NCBI GenBank assembly: GCA_900768735.1 | Contig: CAAGDZ010000121.1 | Span: forward strand, 1-9,019 | Source of the DNA: Oscillospiraceae bacterium | GTDB taxonomy: Bacteria; Bacillota; Clostridia; Oscillospirales; Ruminococcaceae | Length of the DNA: 9,019 bases | Direction of reading: 5' to 3' | In this document: positions 1 to 7,300 of the stretch, piece by piece | Layout: each line of letters begins with the position of its first letter | Numbering within the stretch: the first letter of the stretch is position 1 | Notes under the pieces: generated by a model | What the model was told of the DNA's origin: nothing | Seen by the model: only the letters and a program-made list of their open reading frames with translations | Databases searched by the model: none | Translations under genes and position numbers: made by a program

Positions 1-1743
1 GACACCAAGCTGAAAACGGGCGAGGACAACCACGCGATAGACGGAAGCAAGACCGGATATGACTGCGGCGAAAATGCAACAGAGGAAACACAGCTTTATC
101 TGCTTAAAGAAGGCGAAACTACTGAATGTATATACGACTGCTTTTCCGGTCCTGAAAGTCACAGCATTGCCGAAGTAGAAGATATGCTGACCGGAAAAAA
201 GAGCAACAGCGGGCAGAATTTCGGCGTTATGGGCGAATACTTTGTAACCGCCGTTGTAAACGGCAAGGAAAGTTCTCTCAGCAACCCCGTTTCTACTGCC
301 GGGCTTGAACTCCCGTTTCAGATAAAGCGTGAAAGCAAGCTTGAGGGAAGATACCCCACACCTGCGGATTTCCCGACTGAAGTTGAGGTCGTAAATGTAG
401 ACGGCAGTACCGCTATTCATAAGGTTAGCTATGAAAGGGTTCATGTGGACTGCTACGAGTTCTCGTGGGATGAGTACGACTACAAGGTTGAGGGAACATA
501 TATCTACGGTTCAGTCGGCTTTGATGATGAAGGCGACGCCCCTGAATCCCCGGAAGTAAACAGCGAAACAGGAAATGTCGCTCCTCAGGACGATGTGGAT
601 AAAAACCCAGCACCGGGCGTAAGCACAATAATCCCCGCAGACGAGGGCAAGGTTTACGATGAGCCGCTTATAGAAGCTCAGAACAGCAACACAAAGGAGC
701 ATATAGCTAAAGGAAATTCGGATACAGTAGCAAACGTACCGGATGGTGTATATGTAAATGCCGATACCGCTGAGGAAGAATGGCTGGCTCTCAATATGTT
801 ACAAGGTACAACCGAAATATCAGTCGAGGCTTTTCCGTCTTTGCAGGACCCATATAATCTTGTAGATGTGTTTTACAAGGTTTATTATCAGAATCCCTAT
901 GTAATGGGTATCACGTCGTTTTCCTACGATTACGGCACTCTAACCTTGTCGGTTAAATATGTTTACGATAGCGCCGCAATAGCTTCAAAGCAGGCGGAAA
1001 TATCACAGAAAGCGAGCGAAGTCGTAGACTCCTGTATTACCTCTGACATGGACGATGCAAAAAAGGTAAAGGCACTCTATGATTATCTTGTAAATAACGC
1101 GGTATATGACAAAGAGGCGCTTGAAGAAGCAAAGAAAAACGATTTTGCCAAGGTTAGCGGCTCGCAGTATGAGGACTCGTTCAACACCTACGGCGTGCTT
1201 GTAAAGGGGAAGGGCGTGTGTATGTCCTACGCCTATGCCTTCAGACTTCTCTGCGACCTTGCCGGAGTAGAAAGCACGGTTGTGACCGGCTATCTTGACG
1301 GCAACCTCCCGCACGCGTGGAATATGGTAAAGCTCGGCGGCGAGTGGTATGAGATTGACTGTACAAACAACGCCGTAAATACCGGTATACCATATTATTT
1401 ATATCAGGCTGACAGCAGTCTTGCAAGAACCTCCGGCTATACAAAGGACGATATGTTTGAGATAGACTCCGAGCTTTCGCAGTTCAGCGGCAGCGACGAG
1501 ACTCTTGAATATTACAGGAGTAACGGACTTTATGCTGACAGCATTGAAGAATACAAGGAAATCATAATCGCAAACCTTAAAGAGGACACAAAGGTATTCG
1601 CTGTGCGCTGGAGCGGTGAAGCAACGAAAGATGAATTAAACAAAGCGATTGTGCTTGCATATAACACTCTGGGCTTTGAGGATAAAATCAGCACCTTGCG
1701 GTATCTGGTAGCGGACGGATTTACGGTTATTGTGAATGAGTAA
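1..1743 (+). CDS. Transglutaminase-like domain surface protein, 5' partial
   Basis: The reading frame is open from the first base and ends at TAA 1741-1743, giving 580 codons; the true start lies upstream, and the Met at 184 is probably internal because the frame continues before it with no stop. Numbering from base 1, residues about 115-174 (beginning YPTPADFP) look like a bacterial Ig-like module. Residues 175-258 are an acidic, Pro/Ser/Asn-rich linker. A transglutaminase-like cysteine domain follows, with the helix motif YDYLVNNAVYD at 360-370, then Cys407 in GKGVC, His438 in PHAW and Asp453 in WYEIDCT, which together form the expected catalytic triad. Family members act as proteases, peptide cross-linkers or amidases; the substrate cannot be read from the sequence. 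Surface location is inferred from the Ig-like module, the linker and the style of its neighbours, because the signal peptide would be outside the window. A hairpin follows the stop. The domain call is firm; the biological role is open. Confidence 0.88.
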   Translation, partial: DTKLKTGEDNHAIDGSKTGYDCGENATEETQLYLLKEGETTECIYDCFSGPESHSIAEVEDMLTGKKSNSGQNFGVMGEYFVTAVVNGKESSLSNPVSTAGLELPFQIKRESKLEGRYPTPADFPTEVEVVNVDGSTAIHKVSYERVHVDCYEFSWDEYDYKVEGTYIYGSVGFDDEGDAPESPEVNSETGNVAPQDDVDKNPAPGVSTIIPADEGKVYDEPLIEAQNSNTKEHIAKGNSDTVANVPDGVYVNADTAEEEWLALNMLQGTTEISVEAFPSLQDPYNLVDVFYKVYYQNPYVMGITSFSYDYGTLTLSVKYVYDSAAIASKQAEISQKASEVVDSCITSDMDDAKKVKALYDYLVNNAVYDKEALEEAKKNDFAKVSGSQYEDSFNTYGVLVKGKGVCMSYAYAFRLLCDLAGVESTVVTGYLDGNLPHAWNMVKLGGEWYEIDCTNNAVNTGIPYYLYQADSSLARTSGYTKDDMFEIDSELSQFSGSDETLEYYRSNGLYADSIEEYKEIIIANLKEDTKVFAVRWSGEATKDELNKAIVLAYNTLGFEDKISTLRYLVADGFTVIVNE

Positions 1744-1845
1744 TATGATTTTCAGACAGTTGTCGCTGTGCGATGCCTCCCGGATTTGGGGAGAACGCCT
1801 TGAGCTCCTGAGTTTACACGCTTTTGAAATATCCGGCAAAAAGGA

Positions 1846-1883
1846 AAAACGGCAGCATCTCTGCCGCCGTTTTCCGCCGTTTT
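1846..1883 (+). terminator. Putative terminator with duplicated right arm
   Basis: AAAACGGC at 1846-1853 pairs perfectly with GCCGTTTT at 1866-1873, and the inner CGGCAG/CTGCCG (1850-1855 with 1861-1866) offers a competing fold. The right arm is part of a 10-bp direct repeat, CCGCCGTTTT, at 1864-1873 and 1874-1883, so the same left arm could pair with either copy. It lies about 100 bases after the transglutaminase-like gene stop. The T-runs belong to the arms and no long separate U-tract follows, so efficiency is uncertain. Confidence 0.55.
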
Positions 1884-1886
1884 ATC

Positions 1887-1934
1887 TCACAGCCAGATAG
1901 GGTTGCTCCTCAGCGTTGACCTGTCTGGCTGTGA
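1887..1934. repeat. 11-bp perfect inverted repeat, large stem-loop
   Basis: TCACAGCCAGA at 1887-1897 is the exact reverse complement of TCTGGCTGTGA at 1924-1934. The stem can be extended inward by T-G, A-T, G-C and G-C pairs (1898-1901 with 1920-1923), and a small inner GCT/AGC helix (1905-1907 with 1912-1914) closes a 4-base loop. It sits between two converging genes, downstream of the nuclease/transposase stop. Neither side carries a strong T-tract. It could be a bidirectional terminator, an mRNA 3' stabiliser or the remains of a mobile-element end. Confidence 0.6.
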
Positions 1935-2015
1935 ATTTATATTGTCAGAATTTTGGGTATTAAACGGATTTACACAGTTTTTTCAGAACCGTCTTGTGAG
2001 TGATTTGATGTCAAG

Positions 2016-2828
2016 TTACTTTCCAAGTGCCTGTTTTATCTGCTCTTCGGATAATCCCATCGCTTTAAGATTTGCAAGGATTTCATTATCTCTTTCGGCT
2101 CTTCCTTCAGCTCTTCCTTCAGCTCTTGCATTAGATTTCTCGGTAGCTTCAATATGCAGTGCCTTTTCACGCATTTCTGCAAGCTCTCTTGTCTTTTCGT
2201 CTGCGCTCATTTTATGCAGTACAACTACTGCTTCCTGTATAGGCTTTATTCCTGTCTGCTGTAACATATCGAGTTCCTCCTCCGTTTCGGCATTTATAAG
2301 CTGCAGCCATAACGCTTGTCTGTTATTCTTATCAACGTTCTTACCAATCTTCTTAAGCTCAAAGTAATGAGCTATGAATTTATCTGTGAGTACCGTATTA
2401 CGCTTATCTTCCCTCATTGAAAAAGACGAGTGATAATCATCACATTCAAATAGATTGAAATTAAGTACGTTTATCGAAATACACTGATTGAGTTTTTTGT
2501 ACTCCTCTCCGCTTTTCAGCTGATTGCCGTAAAGCTTGGAAAGGTAGTACAGTGAGCGTTCTTTATAATCACCCTCATCCTTTATCTGCATTTCGACATT
2601 TATCAGTCTGGTTCCGTCTACTGTCATTTTTATATCCATACGGCTGTATTTCTCAATTGCATTCTCGGGCATAAGTTCGGGATTAAGGACGATGATATTG
2701 TTTATCGACTCATAAGGAATATCAAGTGTGTCCGCAAGGAAAGCCTGTAATATGCCCTCATTTCCTTTGTCTGTAAACAGCTTTTTAAATATTATATCCA
2801 GTTTTGCCTTGACTATATTTCTTGACAT
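2016..2828 (-). CDS. PD-(D/E)XK nuclease family transposase (Rpn-like)
   Basis: This complete 270-residue gene is read on the minus strand from ATG (complement of 2826-2828) to TAA (complement of 2016-2018). The N-terminal part, with IFKKLF near residue 13, Asp65 in RMDIK and Glu79-x-Gln81 in NVEMQ, matches the PD-(D/E)XK nuclease family typical of Rpn-like proteins, in which Gln often replaces the usual Lys. The catalytic fold covers about residues 10-130. A charged helical tail follows with an AEGR tandem motif near residues 235-245 and a short C-terminal helix (GLSEEQIKQAL). Relatives are annotated as recombination-promoting nucleases or putative transposases, and length and tail are normal for the group. 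The start is supported by AAAGGA about 9 bases upstream, and a strong dedicated promoter precedes it, so it is its own transcription unit facing away from the glycosyltransferase gene. Its activity here is inferred; many relatives are of unknown function, and no clear terminal repeats or target-site duplications were seen. Confidence 0.9.
   Translation of the reverse strand: MSRNIVKAKLDIIFKKLFTDKGNEGILQAFLADTLDIPYESINNIIVLNPELMPENAIEKYSRMDIKMTVDGTRLINVEMQIKDEGDYKERSLYYLSKLYGNQLKSGEEYKKLNQCISINVLNFNLFECDDYHSSFSMREDKRNTVLTDKFIAHYFELKKIGKNVDKNNRQALWLQLINAETEEELDMLQQTGIKPIQEAVVVLHKMSADEKTRELAEMREKALHIEATEKSNARAEGRAEGRAERDNEILANLKAMGLSEEQIKQALGK
2098..2133 (-). repeat. 12-bp coding tandem repeat (AEGR motif)
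   Basis: GCTCTTCCTTCA occurs perfectly at 2098-2109 and 2110-2121, and a third, half-conserved copy begins at 2122. On the coding strand this encodes the repeated Ala-Glu-Gly-Arg motif in the nuclease tail. Unit length is a multiple of three, so gain or loss of a copy by slippage would keep the frame. Confidence 0.85.
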
Positions 2829-2837
2829 TTGAACAGA

Positions 2838-2844
2838 TCCTTTC
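2838..2844 (-). promoter_or_regulatory. Ribosome-binding site of the nuclease gene
   Basis: On the minus strand the sequence reads GAAAGGA followed by 9 bases and the ATG. This fixes the start at 2828. Confidence 0.75.
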
Positions 2845-2869
2845 GAGCTATGCCGGTTTTCATAATTTA

Positions 2870-2898
2870 ATTATAGCACACCGCAATCAATTTGTCTA
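2870..2898 (-). promoter_or_regulatory. Sigma-A type promoter of the nuclease gene
   Basis: On the minus strand TAGACA (complement of 2893-2898) is followed by a 17-base spacer and TATAAT (complement of 2870-2875), with TGC directly before the -10, giving an extended -10 element. The expected transcript starts near 2863 and has a leader of about 35 bases. Confidence 0.75.
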
Positions 2899-2945
2899 CT
2901 GAAACAGAGCAAAATCATCGACAAAGTATAAAAGAAATCATATCC

Positions 2946-2963
2946 GCTTGCACAGCTGCAAGC
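2946..2963. repeat. 7-bp perfect inverted repeat in divergent region
   Basis: GCTTGCA (2946-2952) and TGCAAGC (2957-2963) are separated by the 4 bases CAGC. It lies outside both predicted transcripts, so an operator or DNA cruciform is more likely than a terminator. Confidence 0.55.
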
Positions 2964-3026
2964 TTCGTTTACTTAAACTGATATGCTGATAGGTTCCTGT
3001 GTCAATAGCGCCGAGTAATAAACTAT

Positions 3027-3046
3027 ATCGTAAAATTCGTTACGAT
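3027..3046. repeat. Palindrome upstream of the glycosyltransferase promoter
   Basis: ATCGTAA (3027-3033) and TTACGAT (3040-3046) are exact inverted repeats with a 6-base gap, flanked by an outer TAAAC (3019-3023)/GTTTA (3052-3056) pair. The inner palindrome ends about 14 bases upstream of the -35 box. The position fits a dimeric regulator site, but the regulator is unknown. Confidence 0.45.
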
Positions 3047-3059
3047 TTTAGGTTTAATA

Positions 3060-3088
3060 TAGACTTTTCACAAAATCTATGTTATAAT
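3060..3088 (+). promoter_or_regulatory. Sigma-A type promoter of the glycosyltransferase gene
   Basis: TAGACT (3060-3065), a 17-base spacer and a perfect TATAAT (3083-3088) preceded by TGT form an extended -10 promoter. Transcription should begin near 3095, leaving a leader of about 37 bases before the ATG at 3132. Confidence 0.7.
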
Positions 3089-3120
3089 TACCACAAATCA
3101 TTTATAAATATCGGTTTATC

Positions 3121-3125
3121 GGGAG
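3121..3125 (+). promoter_or_regulatory. Ribosome-binding site of the glycosyltransferase gene
   Basis: GGGAG lies 6 bases before the ATG at 3132 and supports that start. Confidence 0.7.
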
Positions 3126-3131
3126 AGCATT

Positions 3132-3869
3132 ATGAACAAAACCACTTTTTCTGTAATTATCCCCGCGCATAACGAAGAAAAATATATCGGCAAATGTCTT
3201 GATGCTATACAGGCAGCCGCCGCAATTGTTGCGCCGGAAGACGTTCAGATTATCGTTGTGGCAAATCGCTGTACAGACAGTACGGCAGAAATTGCGAAAA
3301 ATCACGGCGCAAAAGTGCTGATAAACAATGACAAGTGCATCAGCAGTATACGTAACGCCGGAGTAAATGCCGCAGACGCTGAGATTATTGTTACTATTGA
3401 CGCGGATAGTATGATGAGCGAAAACTCGCTCAAGGAAATCAAGGAAACGCTTGAAAGCGGAAAGTTTGTCGGCGGAGGCACACGTTCTAAATTCGACCGG
3501 ATGTCGGTAGGAATTTTCTTTTCCGCCTTATATGTCGCCGCTAATCTCGCACCGGCTATGATAAAAAACAAAGCCGCTCTGACCGGAGGTATGTTCTGGT
3601 TCTATAAAAAGGATTTTGAAGCTATCGGCGGCTTTGATGAAAGCTTTGTCAGTCTTGAGGACCTTGATTTTGCGGTGCGCCTTAACAAGCTCGGAGTCAG
3701 CAGGGGACAGAAATACGGTACTTTGAAGCACTCTTATATACTTACCTCCAGCCGTAAATTCGATGAGTTCGGAGACTGGTATCTTATCAAAAACCGCAAG
3801 CTTACCAAGCGGCTGTTCACAGGAAAGGACAGAAAAGCCGCTGACGATTTTTATTATGATGTCAGATAA
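3132..3869 (+). CDS. Family 2 glycosyltransferase
   Basis: This complete 245-residue protein has a GT-A fold, family 2 (inverting) signature. The N-terminal strand FSVIIPAHNEE (6-16) is the nucleotide-sugar binding start, ANRCTDST (44-51) follows, DAD at 90-92 is the metal-binding DXD motif, and GGFDE (166-170) with the acidic pair ED at 176-177 is the acceptor-side and catalytic-base region. A hydrophobic stretch at about 126-143 could touch the membrane, but no clear transmembrane anchor is present, so the protein is probably cytoplasmic or membrane-associated. It would transfer a sugar from a nucleotide donor to a lipid, glycan or protein acceptor; neither donor nor acceptor can be told from the sequence. 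It is short compared with multidomain GT2 enzymes, but complete for a catalytic domain. It has its own promoter and a GC-rich hairpin after its stop, so it appears monocistronic rather than part of a polysaccharide operon. Confidence 0.92.
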   Translation: MNKTTFSVIIPAHNEEKYIGKCLDAIQAAAAIVAPEDVQIIVVANRCTDSTAEIAKNHGAKVLINNDKCISSIRNAGVNAADAEIIVTIDADSMMSENSLKEIKETLESGKFVGGGTRSKFDRMSVGIFFSALYVAANLAPAMIKNKAALTGGMFWFYKKDFEAIGGFDESFVSLEDLDFAVRLNKLGVSRGQKYGTLKHSYILTSSRKFDEFGDWYLIKNRKLTKRLFTGKDRKAADDFYYDVR

Positions 3870-3902
3870 AATATTGTATTGCTGCAACTCACGCAACAAC
3901 CG

Positions 3903-3931
3903 AAAGCCCCGATTTTAAAAGTCGGGGCTTT
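3903..3931 (+). terminator. Terminator-like hairpin after the glycosyltransferase gene
   Basis: AAAGCCCCGA (3903-3912) and TCGGGGCTTT (3922-3931) are perfect 10-bp inverted repeats with a 9-base loop, starting 34 bases after the stop codon. The stem is GC-rich and ends in a short T-run within the right arm. Confidence 0.8.
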
Positions 3932-4080
3932 ACTGTGCCTGAATTACCACATACATTATCTACTATATATAAATGCCGCACATCTTCACTTTTTCCACAG
4001 TCACTATGCTGGAATTTTGCTATTTTATGGTATAAAAGTCAATATATATCTTGTATTTTTTCGGTATTTTTATATCGAAT

Positions 4081-4110
4081 GTCAATTCGTACCGCTTAAA
4101 CGTCAATTCG
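4081..4110 (+). promoter_or_regulatory. Paired 9-bp direct repeats, possible activator site
   Basis: GTCAATTCG occurs exactly at 4081-4089 and 4102-4110, 21 bp apart (two helical turns), with the second copy ending 11 bases before the -35 box. Including the preceding two bases, each reads A(T/C)GTCAATTCG. Two 9-bp direct repeats on one DNA face just upstream of -35 is the arrangement bound by LytTR-family response regulators such as AgrA, and ACGTCAATT matches the AgrA site ACGTTAACT at 7 of 9 positions. A related GTCAAT lies at 4038-4043, and an inverted one (ATTGAC) at 4121-4126 overlaps the -35. The regulator is not in this window, so the family assignment is inference. Confidence 0.5.
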
Positions 4111-4121
4111 ACACAAGTCTA

Positions 4122-4150
4122 TTGACAAATAAAAAATCGAAATCTATAAT
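4122..4150 (+). promoter_or_regulatory. Perfect consensus sigma-A promoter
   Basis: TTGACA at 4122-4127, a 17-base spacer and TATAAT at 4145-4150 match the consensus at all 12 positions. The expected start is near 4157, giving a leader of about 70 bases. A second TATAAT at 4161-4166 lacks a good -35 at the proper distance. Confidence 0.85.
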
Positions 4151-4217
4151 AAAGGTTAGGTATAATTTCCTGAAACGTAAAAAGTGCTCTGTTTATCAGC
4201 GCATCATGTACAATTAT

Positions 4218-4222
4218 GGAGG
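4218..4222 (+). promoter_or_regulatory. Ribosome-binding site of the giant surface-protein gene
   Basis: GGAGG ends 4 bases before the ATG at 4227. An in-frame ATG at 4206 has no such site and would put a short polar extension before the signal peptide, so 4227 is preferred. Confidence 0.75.
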
Positions 4223-4226
4223 CAAT

Positions 4227-4328
4227 ATGAAGAAACTTGTAAAAAAACTTGGTGCTGTTATTTCAGCGTCTGCGGTGGCAGCTGCTGCGGTAATTTTCGG
4301 CACATCGGGTATTACTGCCGGTGCGGCA
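4227..4328 (+). other. Signal peptide of the giant surface protein
   Basis: Residues 1-34 begin MKKLVKK, continue with a hydrophobic core rich in Ala and Val (about 10-24) and end with AGAA before Ser35, a typical signal peptidase I site. No lipobox Cys is present, so this is not a lipoprotein signal. Confidence 0.85.
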
Positions 4329-7300
4329 AGCACCGCCCCCACCGTAACTGCTTTTGCAACTAAAAATCAGCTGATGACGGTATTTGACCTTGACGGCAAT
4401 AACGATACCGTAGGACTGATCTATTTTGGTAATGTGGCTAACTTTTCCAATAGTATGTTGAATTGGTATATAGCCGGCAAAGATAACGGCATATCGGGAG
4501 ACAATGTGATATTGTTTGCAAAATCCTATTTAAGCATGACAGCTTATGCGATCGATATCAACGGTTGGAATTGGTATAATGCCGCTGAGAGCAACTATTA
4601 TACAGAAAATTTTGTTTTTACTTCGACAGAGAAAAGTCTGATAAATACCACAAGGATAGATTCCTCAAATTACAGAGGGCTGTATTCGCTTAAAGGAACG
4701 TATGGCGATAATACAATTTATGCAGGCACAAACAATAATGTAAAAGTTCATCTCCCTTCTTACCCCGGTGGTGAGTGTTGGCTTCGCACAGAATACGATA
4801 GCAACTACCAATTGTGCGTAAGGTCAAGCGGTACGACCGTTGACAAGGAGAAAAAGAATGTCGGATTATATATGCGCTCAGCGGTTAATATTAATCTGAC
4901 AAATGTTCTTTTTGCTTCTTCGGCAAGGACAGATTCATCCGCTGTCAAGTACGGAAAAACAAATGCGTCTACCGGTATGATCTTGCGACTGGATGGCAGT
5001 GACAAAAAAATCGGTACCGTAAAATACTATGATGTTAACGGTTATCAGGGAGTAGCGGCATACAAGGATGAGAATGCAACGGGATCTGTTTCACTCGTTA
5101 TACAGGGTAACGACGGAACAAATGACTGGTACTACAGCGCACCTGTTAACGATTATACCGGTGTTATGGTTGAGGAGATCGAAAGTGCACTCGGTATTTC
5201 GGGAGTATCTCTCGATAAGTGCAAGATATGGCTTGAAACGACCTCAGGCAGAGTAGCTTATGCTACCGGTTTTGCAAGCAAAGTACAAAGCATTACTACT
5301 TTAAATACTGTAGCGTTTGATATCGATGCTCCTGTTGGAGGCAGTGCTCTTGATACGACCGCAGAGATAAATAAAAGCGTAAACGGATTTACTTATGGCA
5401 TATCCGATATAACCTGGAGTCCTGTCGATACAAGCGCATGTTATAATACGGCATATACCGCAAGCGTTACGGTAAAGCCGCATATAGGATATTCTTTCGG
5501 TTCCTCTGTTACTGCAAGGGTAAATACAACCAGCTCAAATAACGGTACGGTTACAAAGAACAGCGACGGAACGATAACGGTTAAATACACATTCGCCAAA
5601 ACAGCTTACGGAAATCCGCAGGCAAGCGATTTTACTTTTACTCCGCCGTCAAATCTTGTCTATGACGGTAATGCAAAAACAGTAACAGTAACTTCAAGCG
5701 CAAGGGGCATGGGCGCAGTTACCGCCGTAAAGTACTATAAGAACGGCACAAGGCTCAGCTCAGCGCCTGTAGATGTAGGCGATTATACCGTAAAAATCGA
5801 TGTTGCCAGGGGTAATAACTATAATTCCGCTTCCGATGTTACATCAAGCGAATGGAAGTTTACTATCTCAAAGGCTGCACCTGCTGCAAGCAACTTTACT
5901 TTCACACCGTCTGCCGGTCTTGTCTATGACGGCACACAGAAGTCTGCCGAAGTTAAAATAAATTCCGGCATAACGGGCATGGGTAGTATTACAGCTGTAA
6001 AATACCTTAAAGACGGTGAGAGTACAGCGACGACTACAGCACCCAAAGACGCAGGAACTTATTCGGTGCTTATTGATGTATCAGACGGAAGCAACTATGC
6101 GTCCGTTACCGGTCTTACATCAAGCAATTGGAAATTCACAATTGAAAAAGCTGTACCCACTTCTGACGATTTCATATTCTCACCGCCTTCAAACCTTGTT
6201 TATGACGGCAGCAGAAAAAACGCAAGAGTAACAGTAAAATCCGGCTTATCGGGTATGGGCGGTATCACATACAGATATTACTGGGTGAACGGAAGCTATT
6301 CCGGTGCTATTGTACCCAATCAGGCATATACATATATAGTAAAAATCAGTATTACAGAAGGCGAAAATTTCACTTCTGCAACCGATGTTACTTCAGAAGA
6401 CTGGACTTTTACCATAACAAGAGCTGCTACTACAGTAGACAAATTTACATTCACACCGCCTTCTTCCACCGTTTATGACGGCACCCCAAAGGTTGCAACG
6501 GTAAGTGTTAACAGCGGTGTATTCAATATGGGTGATATTACTGTAAAATATTACGGCTCTGACGGCGCACAGCTTTCTTCCGCTCCGACAGATGTCGGCT
6601 CTTATACCGTGAAGATAGATGTTGCGCAAGGCGGAAATTACTTAGCCGCAAGCGATCTTTGCCTTGACAGCTGGAAGTTTGATATAACTGCCGCTACGCC
6701 TTCGACAAACGATTTTAACTTTACACCGCCCGAAAATCTTGTATATGACGACAGCGCAAAGCCTGCCGCAGTAGAACTTAAATCAGGATTAAGCGGCATG
6801 GGCAGCTTTACCGTAAAGTATTACAAGGACGGCAGCTCGGAGTATACCACAGAGGCTCCTGTATCGCCCGGTACATATAAAGTAAAGTTAGATATTTTAG
6901 CAGGAACAAATTTCACCTCATACAGCAATCTGACATCAGCTGCTTGGAAATATACTGTAGCTCCCGCAGTTCCCACAGCGGATGACTTTACTTTCACACC
7001 GCCGTCAGACCTTATCTTTAACGGCAGCGAAAAGACAGCAACGGTAATCAAAAAGTCCTATATAAATGGAATGGGAGAATTTACCGTAAAATATTACGAT
7101 GCAGACGGCAATTTGCTTTCTTCTGCGCCCACAAATCCCGGTACTTATACTGTAAAGGTAGATGTCGTAACAGGTTCAAATTACACCTCTGCAAGCAATA
7201 TTACAAATGACTGGGAATTTATTATATCCGATGTTACCGAGGCGGATGACTTTACTTTCACCCCGCCCTCAAGTCTTGTCTATGACGGTACTGCAAAGGG

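Larger units (their letters stand above)
1744..2015. other. Convergent intergenic region with two hairpin structures
   Basis: This 272-base stretch separates the ends of two converging genes. It holds a terminator-like hairpin at 1846-1873 with a duplicated right arm, and a second, larger inverted repeat at 1887-1934. I found no coding frame with a ribosome-binding site in it. Confidence 0.7.
2829..3131. other. Divergent intergenic promoter region
   Basis: This stretch of 303 bases lies between divergently read genes. It contains the minus-strand promoter at 2870-2898, a palindrome at 2946-2963, a second palindrome at 3027-3046 and the plus-strand promoter at 3060-3088. No coding frame was recognised in it. 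Confidence 0.7.
3932..4226. other. AT-rich control region of the giant surface-protein gene
   Basis: This is an AT-rich stretch of 295 bases with no recognised gene. It holds a consensus promoter, upstream direct repeats and a leader of about 70 bases. The first 100 bases (3932-4030) show no structure I can name. Confidence 0.7.

Noticed and set aside
1003..1314. A 103-codon minus-strand frame over the transglutaminase domain
   Set aside because: It is antisense to the catalytic region and shows no domain or start signal.
1903..2367. A 154-codon plus-strand frame
   Set aside because: It lies mostly antisense to the nuclease gene, is a Ser/Leu/Phe-rich low-complexity translation, and has no ribosome-binding site.
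3528..3899. A 123-codon minus-strand frame over the glycosyltransferase gene
   Set aside because: It is antisense to a well-supported GT2 gene and has no motif or promoter of its own.
4161..4166. A second TATAAT downstream of the main promoter
   Set aside because: No acceptable -35 box lies 16-18 bases upstream; the perfect promoter at 4122-4150 explains transcription.
4206..4226. An upstream in-frame ATG for the giant protein
   Set aside because: It has no ribosome-binding site, and GGAGG at 4218-4222 points to the ATG at 4227.
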